NCBI RefSeq assembly: GCF_028767125.1
Contig: NZ_JAKCWP010000003.1
Span: 186,001 to 250,000 of the forward strand
Length of the DNA: 64,000 bases
Direction: 5' to 3'
Origin: Chelativorans sp. YIM 93263
Lineage (GTDB): Bacteria > Pseudomonadota > Alphaproteobacteria > Rhizobiales > Rhizobiaceae
Shown: positions 26,950 to 35,394 of the stretch, piece after piece
How positions within the stretch are numbered: the stretch's first letter is position 1
How the letters are laid out: each line of letters opens with the position of its first letter
Made by a program: the position numbers and the translations under genes
Notes under the pieces: generated by a model
What the model was told of the DNA's origin: nothing
Seen by the model: only the letters and a program-made list of their open reading frames with translations
Databases searched by the model: none

Positions 26950-27521
26950 TTTAAAATCAAAGCCTGGATTGCACGGCTGTCTACACGGGAAATCCTTGTA
27001 GCCACGCAGGCAAAGCCTGTGGAAGCGGGCTGGACCGCGGGGAGCACGTCCCTCGTGCCCCCTGCGACAATCCGTACGTCTTGCCGATTGCCTGGAATGG
27101 CACTATCTCGCATGTGTCGGCCATCTCCTCCTCCCAGATGCGATGCCGACGGCGAAAGCGGCGCACCTCCTCCCGCGCCGCAATCGAGTTAAGCCCGCCA
27201 GATCTCCTCCCCTGGCGGGCTTTTTCGTCCCCCCGATCGCCCCGCCATTCTCCTGACACGACATTTAGGACGAAAGGAATGGTGCCCGGCGCACTATCGT
27301 TCTTACGAGGTGCGGACCGCTACCTTTCAACCGTCCGGCAGCGGTATTGTAACTCGCTCTGCAACTGATCTGGTTGCCCTTCTCTGAAATTCCGAGGGTT
27401 CAATGCTCAGGCGCTGATATATTCGCAGCCGCATTGCATCTATACTGGCAGCGATTCGTGTTCATAGGCGTACTGTCGCGTTATCCAGAGAGCCGCGTCC
27501 TGCCTGCGGGGTCCTATACGC
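26950..27521. other. 572-base spacer with one strong terminator and no clear gene
   Basis: No convincing protein gene. A plus-strand terminator stands at 27191-27226. On the minus strand a 47-codon frame (27124 to 26981) starts MADTCEIVPFQAIGK after GGAGGAGG; its opening is faintly like small rhizobial DUF6074 proteins, but the rest does not continue the family, so it may be a remnant. A small RNA ending at the terminator is possible. Confidence 0.4.
27191..27226 (+). terminator. Strong rho-independent terminator
   Basis: Perfect 11-base arms AAGCCCGCCAG (27191-27201) and CTGGCGGGCTT (27212-27222), then further T residues to 27225. It is 240 bases downstream of tRNA-Pro with no gene between, so it either ends a long tRNA transcript or a small RNA. 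Confidence 0.85.
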
Positions 27522-28097
27522 ATGAAAAAATTCCGTCTCGCCTCCACGATTGTTGGCGCAAGCTGTCTTCTAGCGTCCGCGGGCTTTGCTGAAGACAATA
27601 CGGGATATTTTCTTCAGCCCGGCATCCATTCGGACCATTATGAACTTCGGTTGGGTGTGCTGGCCTATGATCGTGGCCCGTTCACGACGGATCAATTCAG
27701 CGGCATCGTCGTTAATGGCGAATTCCTCTTCAAGTCTCCGGAATTTTTGAGCGCGATCGGATCTCCAAGACCCTATATCGGAACGGACATCGCCATAGCC
27801 GATGATGCGTTCCATTTTGCCTATGCGGGGCTGAACTGGGATTTCCGCCTTACCGACCGCTTCTATCTGAGCACCAGCCTTGGCGGCGCGGTGACCACGG
27901 CGGACAATCTGAAAGATCCGACAGGCTATAAAGCGCTCGGTTGCCGGGCGCTTTTTCATCTCGGCGCCGCGCTCGGATACGATGTGAATGACCGGTGGAC
28001 GGTTCAGGCCTATGCCGATCACTTCTCGAACGGGCAGCTTTGCGAGCCGAATGCTGGAGCCGAGGCGGCGGGAGTTCGGATCGGTTATCGCTTCTGA
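27522..28097 (+). CDS. PagL-like lipid A 3-O-deacylase (acyloxyacyl hydrolase family)
   Basis: Outer-membrane beta-barrel enzyme that removes the 3-position acyl chain from lipid A. The 191-residue protein has a signal peptide (about 1-23, MKKFRLASTIVGAS... GFA), aromatic-rich barrel strands and the C-terminal motif DHFSNGQLCEPNAGAEAAGVRIGYRF region. His167, Ser169 and Glu181 match the spacing of the PagL catalytic triad (His, +2 Ser, +14 Glu), and it ends in Phe as outer-membrane proteins do. Its last 13 bases overlap the convergent ligase-like gene. Confidence 0.86.
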   Translation: MKKFRLASTIVGASCLLASAGFAEDNTGYFLQPGIHSDHYELRLGVLAYDRGPFTTDQFSGIVVNGEFLFKSPEFLSAIGSPRPYIGTDIAIADDAFHFAYAGLNWDFRLTDRFYLSTSLGGAVTTADNLKDPTGYKALGCRALFHLGAALGYDVNDRWTVQAYADHFSNGQLCEPNAGAEAAGVRIGYRF

Positions 28098-29359
28098 TCG
28101 ACGGGGGTGAATTCCCCTCGCCCAAGCTGGCTTTGGTGTCGCTGCTCCAGCGCCATCATCCCCCAGAGCATACCAAGCATCAGATAGAAATGGCGCCAAT
28201 GGTCCGTGTCGATGACAGTGCCTAGCGCAACGTGGCCCACAAAGACGATGAAGGTGCATACGAAATAGGGCTGCCACGGGCGCGCGCGAAAGATGTAGCG
28301 AAATGCGCCGGCGATCGTCCAGACGATGAGGAGAAAATAGGCCGCAAAACCCAACCATGAATAGGCGAGCAATGCCTTGAGCCAGATATTGTGCGTGTCT
28401 TCGCCGTACATCCTCCCGAAGACCAGCGGGCCGATGCCGAGAGGATTTTCCGTAGCCAGCATGAAACCGATGAAGTGGCGGGCAAAACGGCCGAGCCGGG
28501 CGCCGTCGTAGTCCTGGGTGAGTTGCGCGCGCACGCTGAGCAAATCGGCAACGGCTGGAATCTGAAGAAGGATAAGCAGAGCCAGCCCAACGATCACCGT
28601 CGAAACAAGACTCATGGTGACGATACGCAGCCTCACATGCCCTTCTCGATAGTGAATGAAAAGCGCCACGACCAATCCTACGGCCGAGAAGGAAAAGAGG
28701 CCCCATGCGGCGCGCGAGAAGGAGAGAAAGATACCAAGCACGATAACAAGGAATGGCAGTACTGCGAGAAGCGCGAGCGTCAATCTGCCGGTCATGATCT
28801 TGTAGAGAAGAAACGCGGCCGGGAGCGTCAGAAACGGACCGAAAACATTAGGGTCCTGGAAAACACCGGTCGCCCGTCCGTAACGAGTAAACATTTCGGC
28901 ACCGGGAAAGGCTTGAAAATAACCCGCTATGCCAAAAAGGGCAGTGAAAATACCTGCGACAATCCAGCCGCCGATGATGGCGGGGAGAATACCCGGTTGG
29001 GTCTCTATGACTGCGGCGACGAACACAGAAGTGATGGCGAGAAAGAACGACACTGCCAAGTAAAGCGGAATGTCACCGAGATCCGCAAGCTGGCTCATGG
29101 AAATGAGGCCGCCGATGTTGAACAGAACGAGCAACAGCAACAACGGCATCTGATGCCGCGAGAGTCGCAGGCCGAACAACGCCCAAATGGGGATCAATCC
29201 GGCCATGTATAGTTCGTATGGCGCAGGTTCTTGGATCACGAAACCCGAAAGGAACACCGCAAGCGAAATCGCGCCGGCTCGCACAATTGCAAGTAGCCGC
29301 CGATTAACGGCCGCTCTTGGCAAAGTGATCGGGTCTGTGTTGTCCAGCCGCGTCGTCAA
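28085..29359 (-). CDS. O-antigen ligase/polymerase-like membrane protein (Wzy/WaaL family)
   Basis: Integral membrane protein of 424 residues with about ten to twelve hydrophobic segments and a large periplasmic loop late in the sequence. The block RATGVFQDPNVFGPFLTLP and the later ATENPLGIGPLVFGRMYGEDTHN are typical of the O-antigen ligase/polymerase superfamily. It overlaps the sugar-transferase gene by four bases, so it likely polymerises or ligates the exopolysaccharide built by this cluster. Polymerase and ligase roles cannot be separated from sequence alone. Confidence 0.86.
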   Translation of the reverse strand: MTTRLDNTDPITLPRAAVNRRLLAIVRAGAISLAVFLSGFVIQEPAPYELYMAGLIPIWALFGLRLSRHQMPLLLLLVLFNIGGLISMSQLADLGDIPLYLAVSFFLAITSVFVAAVIETQPGILPAIIGGWIVAGIFTALFGIAGYFQAFPGAEMFTRYGRATGVFQDPNVFGPFLTLPAAFLLYKIMTGRLTLALLAVLPFLVIVLGIFLSFSRAAWGLFSFSAVGLVVALFIHYREGHVRLRIVTMSLVSTVIVGLALLILLQIPAVADLLSVRAQLTQDYDGARLGRFARHFIGFMLATENPLGIGPLVFGRMYGEDTHNIWLKALLAYSWLGFAAYFLLIVWTIAGAFRYIFRARPWQPYFVCTFIVFVGHVALGTVIDTDHWRHFYLMLGMLWGMMALEQRHQSQLGRGEFTPVDQKR

Positions 29360-30942
29360 TAGGCGTTATCCGAACCGAGGAGCCGAAACGGCGTCAGCAA
29401 CAGGATTTTCAGATCGAACCACAACGACCAGTTCTCGATGTAATAAAGATCGAATTCGGTCCGCTTTCTGATCTTCTCCTCCGTATCCGTCTCACCGCGC
29501 CAGCCGTTGATCTGTGCCCAGCCGGTCACCCCTGGTTTGACTCGGTGGCGTGCAAAATACCCGTCGACGACTTCATCATAGAGCCTGTTCTCTGCTTTGG
29601 CGGTCGGCGCGTGGGGACGCGGGCCCACCAGCGACAGGCTGCCCGAAAGTGAATTGAAAAACTGTGGTAGCTCATCAATCGAAGTCTTGCGAATGAACCG
29701 CCCTACCCGGGTAACTCGAGGATCATCCTTGGTGACCAGGTTCCGCGCCGTCGGGTCACACTGCTCAATATACATCGAGCGGAACTTGAAAACGTTGATC
29801 TCTTCGTTGTTGAAGCCATGGCGCTTCTGCCTGAAAAGCACCGGACCCTTGCTATCGAGCTTGATGGCTATCGCTGTGGCCAGCATGACGGGAGAAAAGA
29901 CGACAATTCCCAGCAGGCTGAACAGGATGTCGAACGCGCGCTTGGCAACCGAATCCCAATCGTTGATAGGACGATCGAGCACGTCGAGCATCGGGACCGA
30001 GCCGATGTAGGAGTATGCGCGTGGGCGAAAACGCATGTGGCTGGAATGGGCAGAAAGGCGAATGTCGATCGGCAGCACCCAGAGCTTTCTCAACATGGTC
30101 AGCACGCGCGCCTCAGCCGTGATCGGCAGCGACACGATCATCATGTCAATGCGGGCGATGCGAGCGAACTCGATCAGTTCGTCCACATTGCCCAACTTGG
30201 GATAGCCTGCCACGATGGGCGGCGAGCGGCGGTCGTCCCTGTCATCGAAGATGCCGCAAATGCGAATGTCGTTGTAGGGCTGGCGCTCAATCGAGCGGAT
30301 CAGGAGTTCGGCGTTTTTGCCGCCGCCCACGATCACCGCGCGCCGCTCGATCCGCCCGTTGCGGGTCCAGCGGCGGATAACCCGCGAGGTCACCAGCCGC
30401 AGGACGAAGACCACCCCGAGCCCGCTCGCGAACCAGGCACCCAGCCAGAGCCGCGAGAACTCTTCAGAAATCTTGAGAAAGAAGAGCGCGACGAGGAGAA
30501 CGGCAAACGACGACGACCAGCATAGGAAGATGCGCCCCGCGTGAGACATGGGATTGCGCAGAGCGGGCATCTGATAAGCGTCGCTGAACTCGAACAGGAT
30601 CACCGAAAGCAGCGACACGCCGGCAATCACCAGTGGATACTCAAGTGACAGGTGTGTAGAGAGGCCCACATGGCCGGCATAGATAGCAAAGCCGGGCAGA
30701 AGCAAAACGCAAAACTCGATAATGCGCATGACCCCACTCACCATGACGGGGGACATGGTGTCACGCCGGTACTGCTCGGCCACTTGTCGAGCCACGGGAC
30801 CGAGCGTCGGTCGAGCGCGCTGCTCCCGCTTGGAGTCAGCGGCGTGAACGGGCGTGGCAGCTCGGTTCTTCGGGTCGACGGGATTCATTTTCATTATTCG
30901 TCGCGTAGCACTCAGAGTTAAACATTCCCTTGATATTTTCAT
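29356..30942 (-). CDS. Undecaprenyl-phosphate sugar phosphotransferase (WcaJ/PssY-type)
   Basis: Starts lipid-linked repeat-unit synthesis at the inner membrane. The protein (528 residues from 30942) has four N-terminal hydrophobic segments (FCVLLLPGFAIYAG onward), a Rossmann-like domain (RRAVIVGGGKNAELLIRSIE), and the C-terminal transferase: FRQKRHGFNNEEINVFKFRSM, TSIDELPQFFNSLSGSLSLVGPRPH and RVKPGVTGWAQINGWRG. Start is uncertain: ATG at 30942, 30894 or 30888 all lack a clear ribosome site. The added sugar (glucose or galactose type) is not readable. Confidence 0.92.
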   Translation of the reverse strand: MKISRECLTLSATRRIMKMNPVDPKNRAATPVHAADSKREQRARPTLGPVARQVAEQYRRDTMSPVMVSGVMRIIEFCVLLLPGFAIYAGHVGLSTHLSLEYPLVIAGVSLLSVILFEFSDAYQMPALRNPMSHAGRIFLCWSSSFAVLLVALFFLKISEEFSRLWLGAWFASGLGVVFVLRLVTSRVIRRWTRNGRIERRAVIVGGGKNAELLIRSIERQPYNDIRICGIFDDRDDRRSPPIVAGYPKLGNVDELIEFARIARIDMMIVSLPITAEARVLTMLRKLWVLPIDIRLSAHSSHMRFRPRAYSYIGSVPMLDVLDRPINDWDSVAKRAFDILFSLLGIVVFSPVMLATAIAIKLDSKGPVLFRQKRHGFNNEEINVFKFRSMYIEQCDPTARNLVTKDDPRVTRVGRFIRKTSIDELPQFFNSLSGSLSLVGPRPHAPTAKAENRLYDEVVDGYFARHRVKPGVTGWAQINGWRGETDTEEKIRKRTEFDLYYIENWSLWFDLKILLLTPFRLLGSDNAY

Positions 30943-30954
30943 ATCATTGATTGC

Positions 30955-32073
30955 TTAACTCGTGCGCACCCCGCGATAGATCGCATCGACCGCCGAGGTC
31001 ATCGCCTCCACGCTAAACCGTTCCTTGAGCGTTTCCTCCGACGGCATTTCCCGGCAAAAGGCGGCTTCGTCTGAGAGTGCAAACGTCATTCTCTCGGCAA
31101 GGGAGCCGGTATTCGGGTCGCACAATGCGGCCGTTTGCTTTGCGAAGACTTCCGGTATCCCGCCGACCCGCGTGGCGATCATCGGCTTGCCGGCGGCGAG
31201 TGCTTCCAGAACGATATAGGGCATCGCTTCGGCGCGGGAGGGCACGACCATTATCCGCCCCAGCGCGAAAGCCGCGCGCGCCGGCATGGCCGGGTGAAAC
31301 CGGACGCGGTCGGAGAAGCCGAGCGCGTCCACCTGCGCGATGTATTTGTCGCGGTCGTCGCCGTCGCCGACCATTACGGCCGTCAAGGTCCGCCCGCTCT
31401 GCCGCTCGGCTTCCTTGAGCGCGTCCAGGAAGAGATCCGGCCCCTTCAGGTCGCGCATCATGCCGATGTAGAGAAAATCCGCCGCATCCGGCGCATTCCC
31501 GACCGGGATGAACTCCTCGGCGCGCAACCCGTTGTAGACCACGCTCACCGGCGCGCGCGGGCGGCCGATCTTCTTTTCGTAGGTGCGTTTTTCATAGTCC
31601 GAGACAAAGAGGATATGGTCCGTCGCGCGCTCCATCATCCGCTCGATCCCGAAGTAGAACCGTCCGGACCGCGTATCGGGATCGTAGTGAAGACTGCCGC
31701 CGTGTGGGGAATAAAGTCGCGCGACGCGGCGCCCGCCCACGCGCATCGCGGTACCGAAAAGGCGTGCGTAGATCCCGCCCTTCGCACCATGGCCATGCAG
31801 TATGTCGGGCCGCATGCGCCGGAACACACGCAATGTACGCCAAGCCGCACCCAGGTCACCAAGTCCGACATTGCGCTGCATCGGTGTACGGATCAGGCCG
31901 AGCGGAAGCTTTCTCCCGATTTCCTCGAGGCGCCGATCCTCATAATCACCACCGGTCGTGGAATCGCAAACGATGCCAACTTCGTGTCCGGCCGCGATCT
32001 GTGCTTCGCAAAGGTCGCGGACATGGCGAAAGATTCCGCCAACGGGAGACCGGAAGCAATGGACAATGCGCAT
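30955..32073 (-). CDS. Glycosyltransferase family 4
   Basis: GT-B glycosyltransferase of 372 residues. The N-terminal domain has MRIVHCFRSPVGGIFRHVRDL and ILHGHGAKGGIYARL; the C-terminal domain has VYNGLRAEEF, FLYIGMMRDLKGPDLFLDAL and the E-x7-E motif region VPSRAEAMPYIVLEALAAGKP followed by ATRVGGIPEVF. Cytoplasmic, it should extend the lipid-linked oligosaccharide. It lies 25 bases after the export lipoprotein gene and 12 bases before the sugar-transferase gene. Confidence 0.93.
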   Translation of the reverse strand: MRIVHCFRSPVGGIFRHVRDLCEAQIAAGHEVGIVCDSTTGGDYEDRRLEEIGRKLPLGLIRTPMQRNVGLGDLGAAWRTLRVFRRMRPDILHGHGAKGGIYARLFGTAMRVGGRRVARLYSPHGGSLHYDPDTRSGRFYFGIERMMERATDHILFVSDYEKRTYEKKIGRPRAPVSVVYNGLRAEEFIPVGNAPDAADFLYIGMMRDLKGPDLFLDALKEAERQSGRTLTAVMVGDGDDRDKYIAQVDALGFSDRVRFHPAMPARAAFALGRIMVVPSRAEAMPYIVLEALAAGKPMIATRVGGIPEVFAKQTAALCDPNTGSLAERMTFALSDEAAFCREMPSEETLKERFSVEAMTSAVDAIYRGVRTS

Positions 32074-32098
32074 GGAGTGGCTACCTTGCGGCCGTCAT

Positions 32099-32662
32099 TC
32101 AGAACAGCCGCTCACGCACATAGATCGTGTCACCTGGCATCAGCGGGTCTGAGATGAAGACGCGGCCAGTCATGACCTCGCCGTTGATCTCGCGGGTCAC
32201 GTCCACGTTTGCCTGCTCGGCGCGAGGGGTAAAGCCGCCCCCCACTGCGATCGCTTTCTGGACGGTCATGCCGGGCACAAAGGAATACTGCCCCGGTTCT
32301 CCCACTTCGCCCATCACAAAGATCGGGCGATACTGGGCCACCTCCACGGTTACATCGGGGTCGCGCAAGTATCCGCCGCGTAGTTTTTGCGCGATTGTCT
32401 TCTCGATCTGCGCCGCGGTCCTCCCGCGCGCCGGCACCGAGCCGACAATCGGGAAGGCCACGTTACCGGACTGGTCCACACTATAGCTGTTGGTAAGCTC
32501 CCCCTGCCCCAGCACAGTGATGCGCAACTGGTCGCCCGCACCGATCAGATAAGGCTGGTACAGCGCCTCGTGGAAGGCGGGAGGTGGCGGGCGATACCCG
32601 GTGCATCCCGCCAGCAGGGCGAGCGCCATAACCCCGACAGCGAATTGAAACGGCTTTCCCAT
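32099..32662 (-). CDS. Wza-like polysaccharide export lipoprotein
   Basis: Outer-membrane export protein of 187 residues, with signal and lipobox ALLAGC (Cys20), then the polysaccharide-export domain (LIGAGDQLRITVLGQGELTNSY, GNVAFPIVGSVPARGRT, YLRDPDVTVEVAQYRP) and an SLBB segment (FVMGEVGEPGQYSFVPGMTV). It is short relative to E. coli Wza, having a single SLBB, as in rhizobial ExoF/PssN-like proteins. First gene of a four-gene minus-strand operon. Confidence 0.92.
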   Translation of the reverse strand: MGKPFQFAVGVMALALLAGCTGYRPPPPAFHEALYQPYLIGAGDQLRITVLGQGELTNSYSVDQSGNVAFPIVGSVPARGRTAAQIEKTIAQKLRGGYLRDPDVTVEVAQYRPIFVMGEVGEPGQYSFVPGMTVQKAIAVGGGFTPRAEQANVDVTREINGEVMTGRVFISDPLMPGDTIYVRERLF

Positions 32663-32740
32663 GCGTCTCGGAACCTAACCTGTAGCACCCGGCATCCAAC
32701 TTTCGTGATTGGCTTTATCGAACACTTACGGTTAATGGGC

Positions 32741-32811
32741 GGTTAACCAACAGCTGCTGTGCGGCTGATAAAGGGTTAACCCTATGGTTACCATGCACAC
32801 TTAAGTTGCAT
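32741..32811. promoter_or_regulatory. Cluster of palindromes in the divergent exopolysaccharide promoter region
   Basis: Within the 175-base spacer between the Wza-like and Wzc-like genes are GGTTAACC (32741-32748), AGGGTTAACCCT (32772-32783), ATGGTTACCAT (32784-32794) and ATGCA/TGCAT arms around ACTTAAGT (32793-32811). Repeated GGTTAACC-type sites suggest binding of one dimeric regulator controlling both directions. The regulator is unknown. Confidence 0.5.
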
Positions 32812-32837
32812 GGAGATACTTTCCCGGAGGGCGACGC

Positions 32838-34991
32838 ATGAAAAGCAGTGAGCCGATGGCCAACGATGTCGATGTCGACCTCGGCCGGCTGCTGGCCAGT
32901 CTGAGGCGGAACTGGTGGCGCATCGCTCTCGTCGCGCTGGTCATGACGGCGATCGTGTATGCGCTTCTGGTCACGGCCACGCCGCTCTACCGTGCGGAAA
33001 CGCGCGTGCTGATCGAGCCGCGGGAATCCGTCTACACGCGCCCGGAAGGTTCGGTGCAGAACGACCGGGCGATCCTCGATGCGGAGGGTGTAGCGAGCCA
33101 GGTCGAGGTCATGACCTCCTTGGACCTGCTCAGCAACGTGGCCAATGAGCTCGATCTCGCCAACCATCCGGAGTTCGAGAGCCAGCCCTCTCGCATCGAC
33201 CGCATTCTCATGGCGTTCGGGCTGGAATCCGACCCCGACAATGCGGCGTCGGAGGAAAGCGTCCTCGGCACACTTAGCACGAATCTCGACATCTATCGCG
33301 TTGAGAACTCGCGCGTTATCACCATCCAGTACTCCTCCGAAGACCCGGAGCTTGCCGCGCGCGTGCCCAATGCGATTGCCGCGGCCTATGTGGCGGACTT
33401 GCGCGAGGCTGAGCGGGAGTCCAACGCAAGCGCAACCGCATGGCTTGAACCGGAGATTGAGGACCTGCAGCAACGGGTACGCGAAGCGGAGGAACGCGTT
33501 GCGAACTTCCGCGCTCAGTCGGATCTTTTGATCGGGCAGAACAATACGGTTCTGGCCACCCAGCAGCTTGCCGAGATTTCCAGTGAGCTCTCGCGCGCCC
33601 GTGCCGAGCGCGCCACCGCCGAGTCCACACTGGAAAGCGCACAGGCTTCTCTGGACCGGGGAGCCAGTTTGCAGAGCCTTCCAGCTGTGCAGAATTCCAG
33701 CCTCATCCAAGTCTTGCGCGAGCAGCAGGTGAGGCTGGATGCGCAACTTGCCGACCTCTCGACCGACCTCATGGACAATCACCCGCGCCTTCGCGCGCTC
33801 CGCTCCCAGATTGCCGATATTGAGGCCCAAATCCGCGCCGAGGAGCAGAATATCGTGGAGGGACTGGAGACCTCGGCGGATGCTGCGCGCAGGCGCGAAG
33901 CCGAGCTGAGGGCCAATCTCGACGAGCTAAAGACGGAGGCCGCCCGCGCCGACGAGCAGCAGGTTCAGCTTCGTGCCTTGGAGCGCGATGCGACCGCCCA
34001 GCGAGAACTTCTTGAAAGCTATCTCACCCGATTCCGCGAAGCGGCTGCACGTGGCAGCCGGGACTATCTGCCCGTCGATGCGCGTGTCTTTTCGCGCGCC
34101 GTGGTGCCGAGCGAGCCATATTTCCCGAAGGTTATGCCGCTCACCGCCGCCGCGTTTGCCGGCTCTCTCCTCCTGATGGTCGTCCTGGTCCTGCTTCGGG
34201 AGCTGTTTAGCGGACGCGCCATGCGGCCGGCGCAGGGCAGCACGACAGTCACGCCGCAACCGCAGGAACTCGCGCTGATCGAGCAGGTCGACCATACGGC
34301 TTCCGCAGCCGCCACAGGCGCCGCTGCCGGCGCGGCTATTGGCGGGGCCGCTATGGACAGAGAAGACGAAGAAGATGTCGAGGAAGACGTTCCCGCGACG
34401 GCCGAACTGACTATCGACGATGCCGCCAAGACCTTGATTTCATCGGGTGTGTCGCGCGCCATCTTCATTTCGCCGGAAGGCGACGAAGCTGCCGCTTCCG
34501 CCGTATTGGTGGCGCGCCAGGTGGCCGATCAGGGGCAGCGCGTCATCCTGCTCGACCTGACCGATACCGGTGCGGCTTCACAACCGACGCTGGAGAGCAA
34601 GTCCTACAGCGGGATCACCAATCTACTGGCAGCACAAGCGCAGTTCGCCGATGTCATTCACGCCGACCTTCACTCTTCCTGCCATGTGATTCCCATCGGC
34701 ACGGCGGACCGGGAGCGCGCGATGCGTGCCGTCGAGCGTCTGCCGATCATCATGGATTCGCTGGGTACGGCCTATGATCTGCTGGTCATCGAGTGCGGCC
34801 CGACCGACGCGGACGGAGTCGCACCGCTGATGGACAGCAATACACAGCTTCTGATCAGCGTGCTCGATCCGCACGAAGCCCGGGTGGCGGAAACCGAACA
34901 GGCCTTGGAGGAAAGCGGCTTCGACAAGCCCCTGCTCGTCACGCCCGATGAGAATGCGCCCTCCCCGACCCCCGACCGGGACGTCGCCTGA
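32838..34991 (+). CDS. Wzc/ExoP-like polysaccharide chain-length protein with degenerate kinase domain
   Basis: Inner-membrane polysaccharide co-polymerase of 717 residues. A Wzz domain with a first membrane segment (about 30-52), a long coiled coil (about 195-410) and a second membrane segment near 432-452 precede a low-complexity Ala/Gly and acidic linker and a C-terminal BY-kinase-like domain. That domain shows RAIFISPEGDEAAASAVLVA where a Walker A should be: the GKT/S is absent. There is also no tyrosine cluster at the C terminus (ends TPDENAPSPTPDRDVA). It probably controls length without kinase activity. Start ATG 32838 has GGAGG seven bases upstream. Confidence 0.88.
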   Translation: MKSSEPMANDVDVDLGRLLASLRRNWWRIALVALVMTAIVYALLVTATPLYRAETRVLIEPRESVYTRPEGSVQNDRAILDAEGVASQVEVMTSLDLLSNVANELDLANHPEFESQPSRIDRILMAFGLESDPDNAASEESVLGTLSTNLDIYRVENSRVITIQYSSEDPELAARVPNAIAAAYVADLREAERESNASATAWLEPEIEDLQQRVREAEERVANFRAQSDLLIGQNNTVLATQQLAEISSELSRARAERATAESTLESAQASLDRGASLQSLPAVQNSSLIQVLREQQVRLDAQLADLSTDLMDNHPRLRALRSQIADIEAQIRAEEQNIVEGLETSADAARRREAELRANLDELKTEAARADEQQVQLRALERDATAQRELLESYLTRFREAAARGSRDYLPVDARVFSRAVVPSEPYFPKVMPLTAAAFAGSLLLMVVLVLLRELFSGRAMRPAQGSTTVTPQPQELALIEQVDHTASAAATGAAAGAAIGGAAMDREDEEDVEEDVPATAELTIDDAAKTLISSGVSRAIFISPEGDEAAASAVLVARQVADQGQRVILLDLTDTGAASQPTLESKSYSGITNLLAAQAQFADVIHADLHSSCHVIPIGTADRERAMRAVERLPIIMDSLGTAYDLLVIECGPTDADGVAPLMDSNTQLLISVLDPHEARVAETEQALEESGFDKPLLVTPDENAPSPTPDRDVA

Positions 34992-35022
34992 TCGCGGCTA
35001 ACGCTCCCGCGTTCAGCCGCAC

Positions 35023-35241
35023 TTACCGGCGCCCCTCACGTGGCTTGCCCTCCATCCACTTGATGATCAGCATGGCCGGCAAGACCCACAAAAGGCCTGA
35101 AAACAGATAAAAAGCCAGGTGAACGACGGCGCTGCTGTCCGCCAGGTGCGCGACGGCAATGGCGGTCGATACGAGTGCATAGACAATAACAAGCGCTACC
35201 AGCGCCAGCATGCCGATAAACTTCTTCAGGCGAATGGGCAT
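35023..35241 (-). CDS. DUF2842 family small membrane protein
   Basis: Small protein of 72 residues with two hydrophobic segments (MLALVALVIVYALVSTAIAV and LAFYLFSGLLWVLPAMLIIK) and the tail WMEGKPREGRR, which matches the DUF2842 pattern of alphaproteobacteria. Start ATG 35241 has AAAGGAA at seven bases; the longer reading to 35358 lacks support. It sits divergently from ctaA, an association common in rhizobia. Function unknown. Confidence 0.85.
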   Translation of the reverse strand: MPIRLKKFIGMLALVALVIVYALVSTAIAVAHLADSSAVVHLAFYLFSGLLWVLPAMLIIKWMEGKPREGRR

Positions 35242-35394
35242 CGCAAGTTCCTTTCGGCGCCTCCATAGACCATTCGTGTGCAGCCCGACAGGCCTTAAGG
35301 CCCGTGGCGACCGCATGTCGCGCAGCGAAGGCTTGCAAGACGGGCCGCGCTGGTTCACCTAACATTCGATTTTCCCGCGCAGCGGACCTTGAGA

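Noticed and set aside
26981-27124. 47-codon frame beginning MADTCEIVPF as a DUF6074-like gene
   Set aside because: Good ribosome site, but only the first dozen residues recall the family and the rest is unlike it; treated as a possible remnant.
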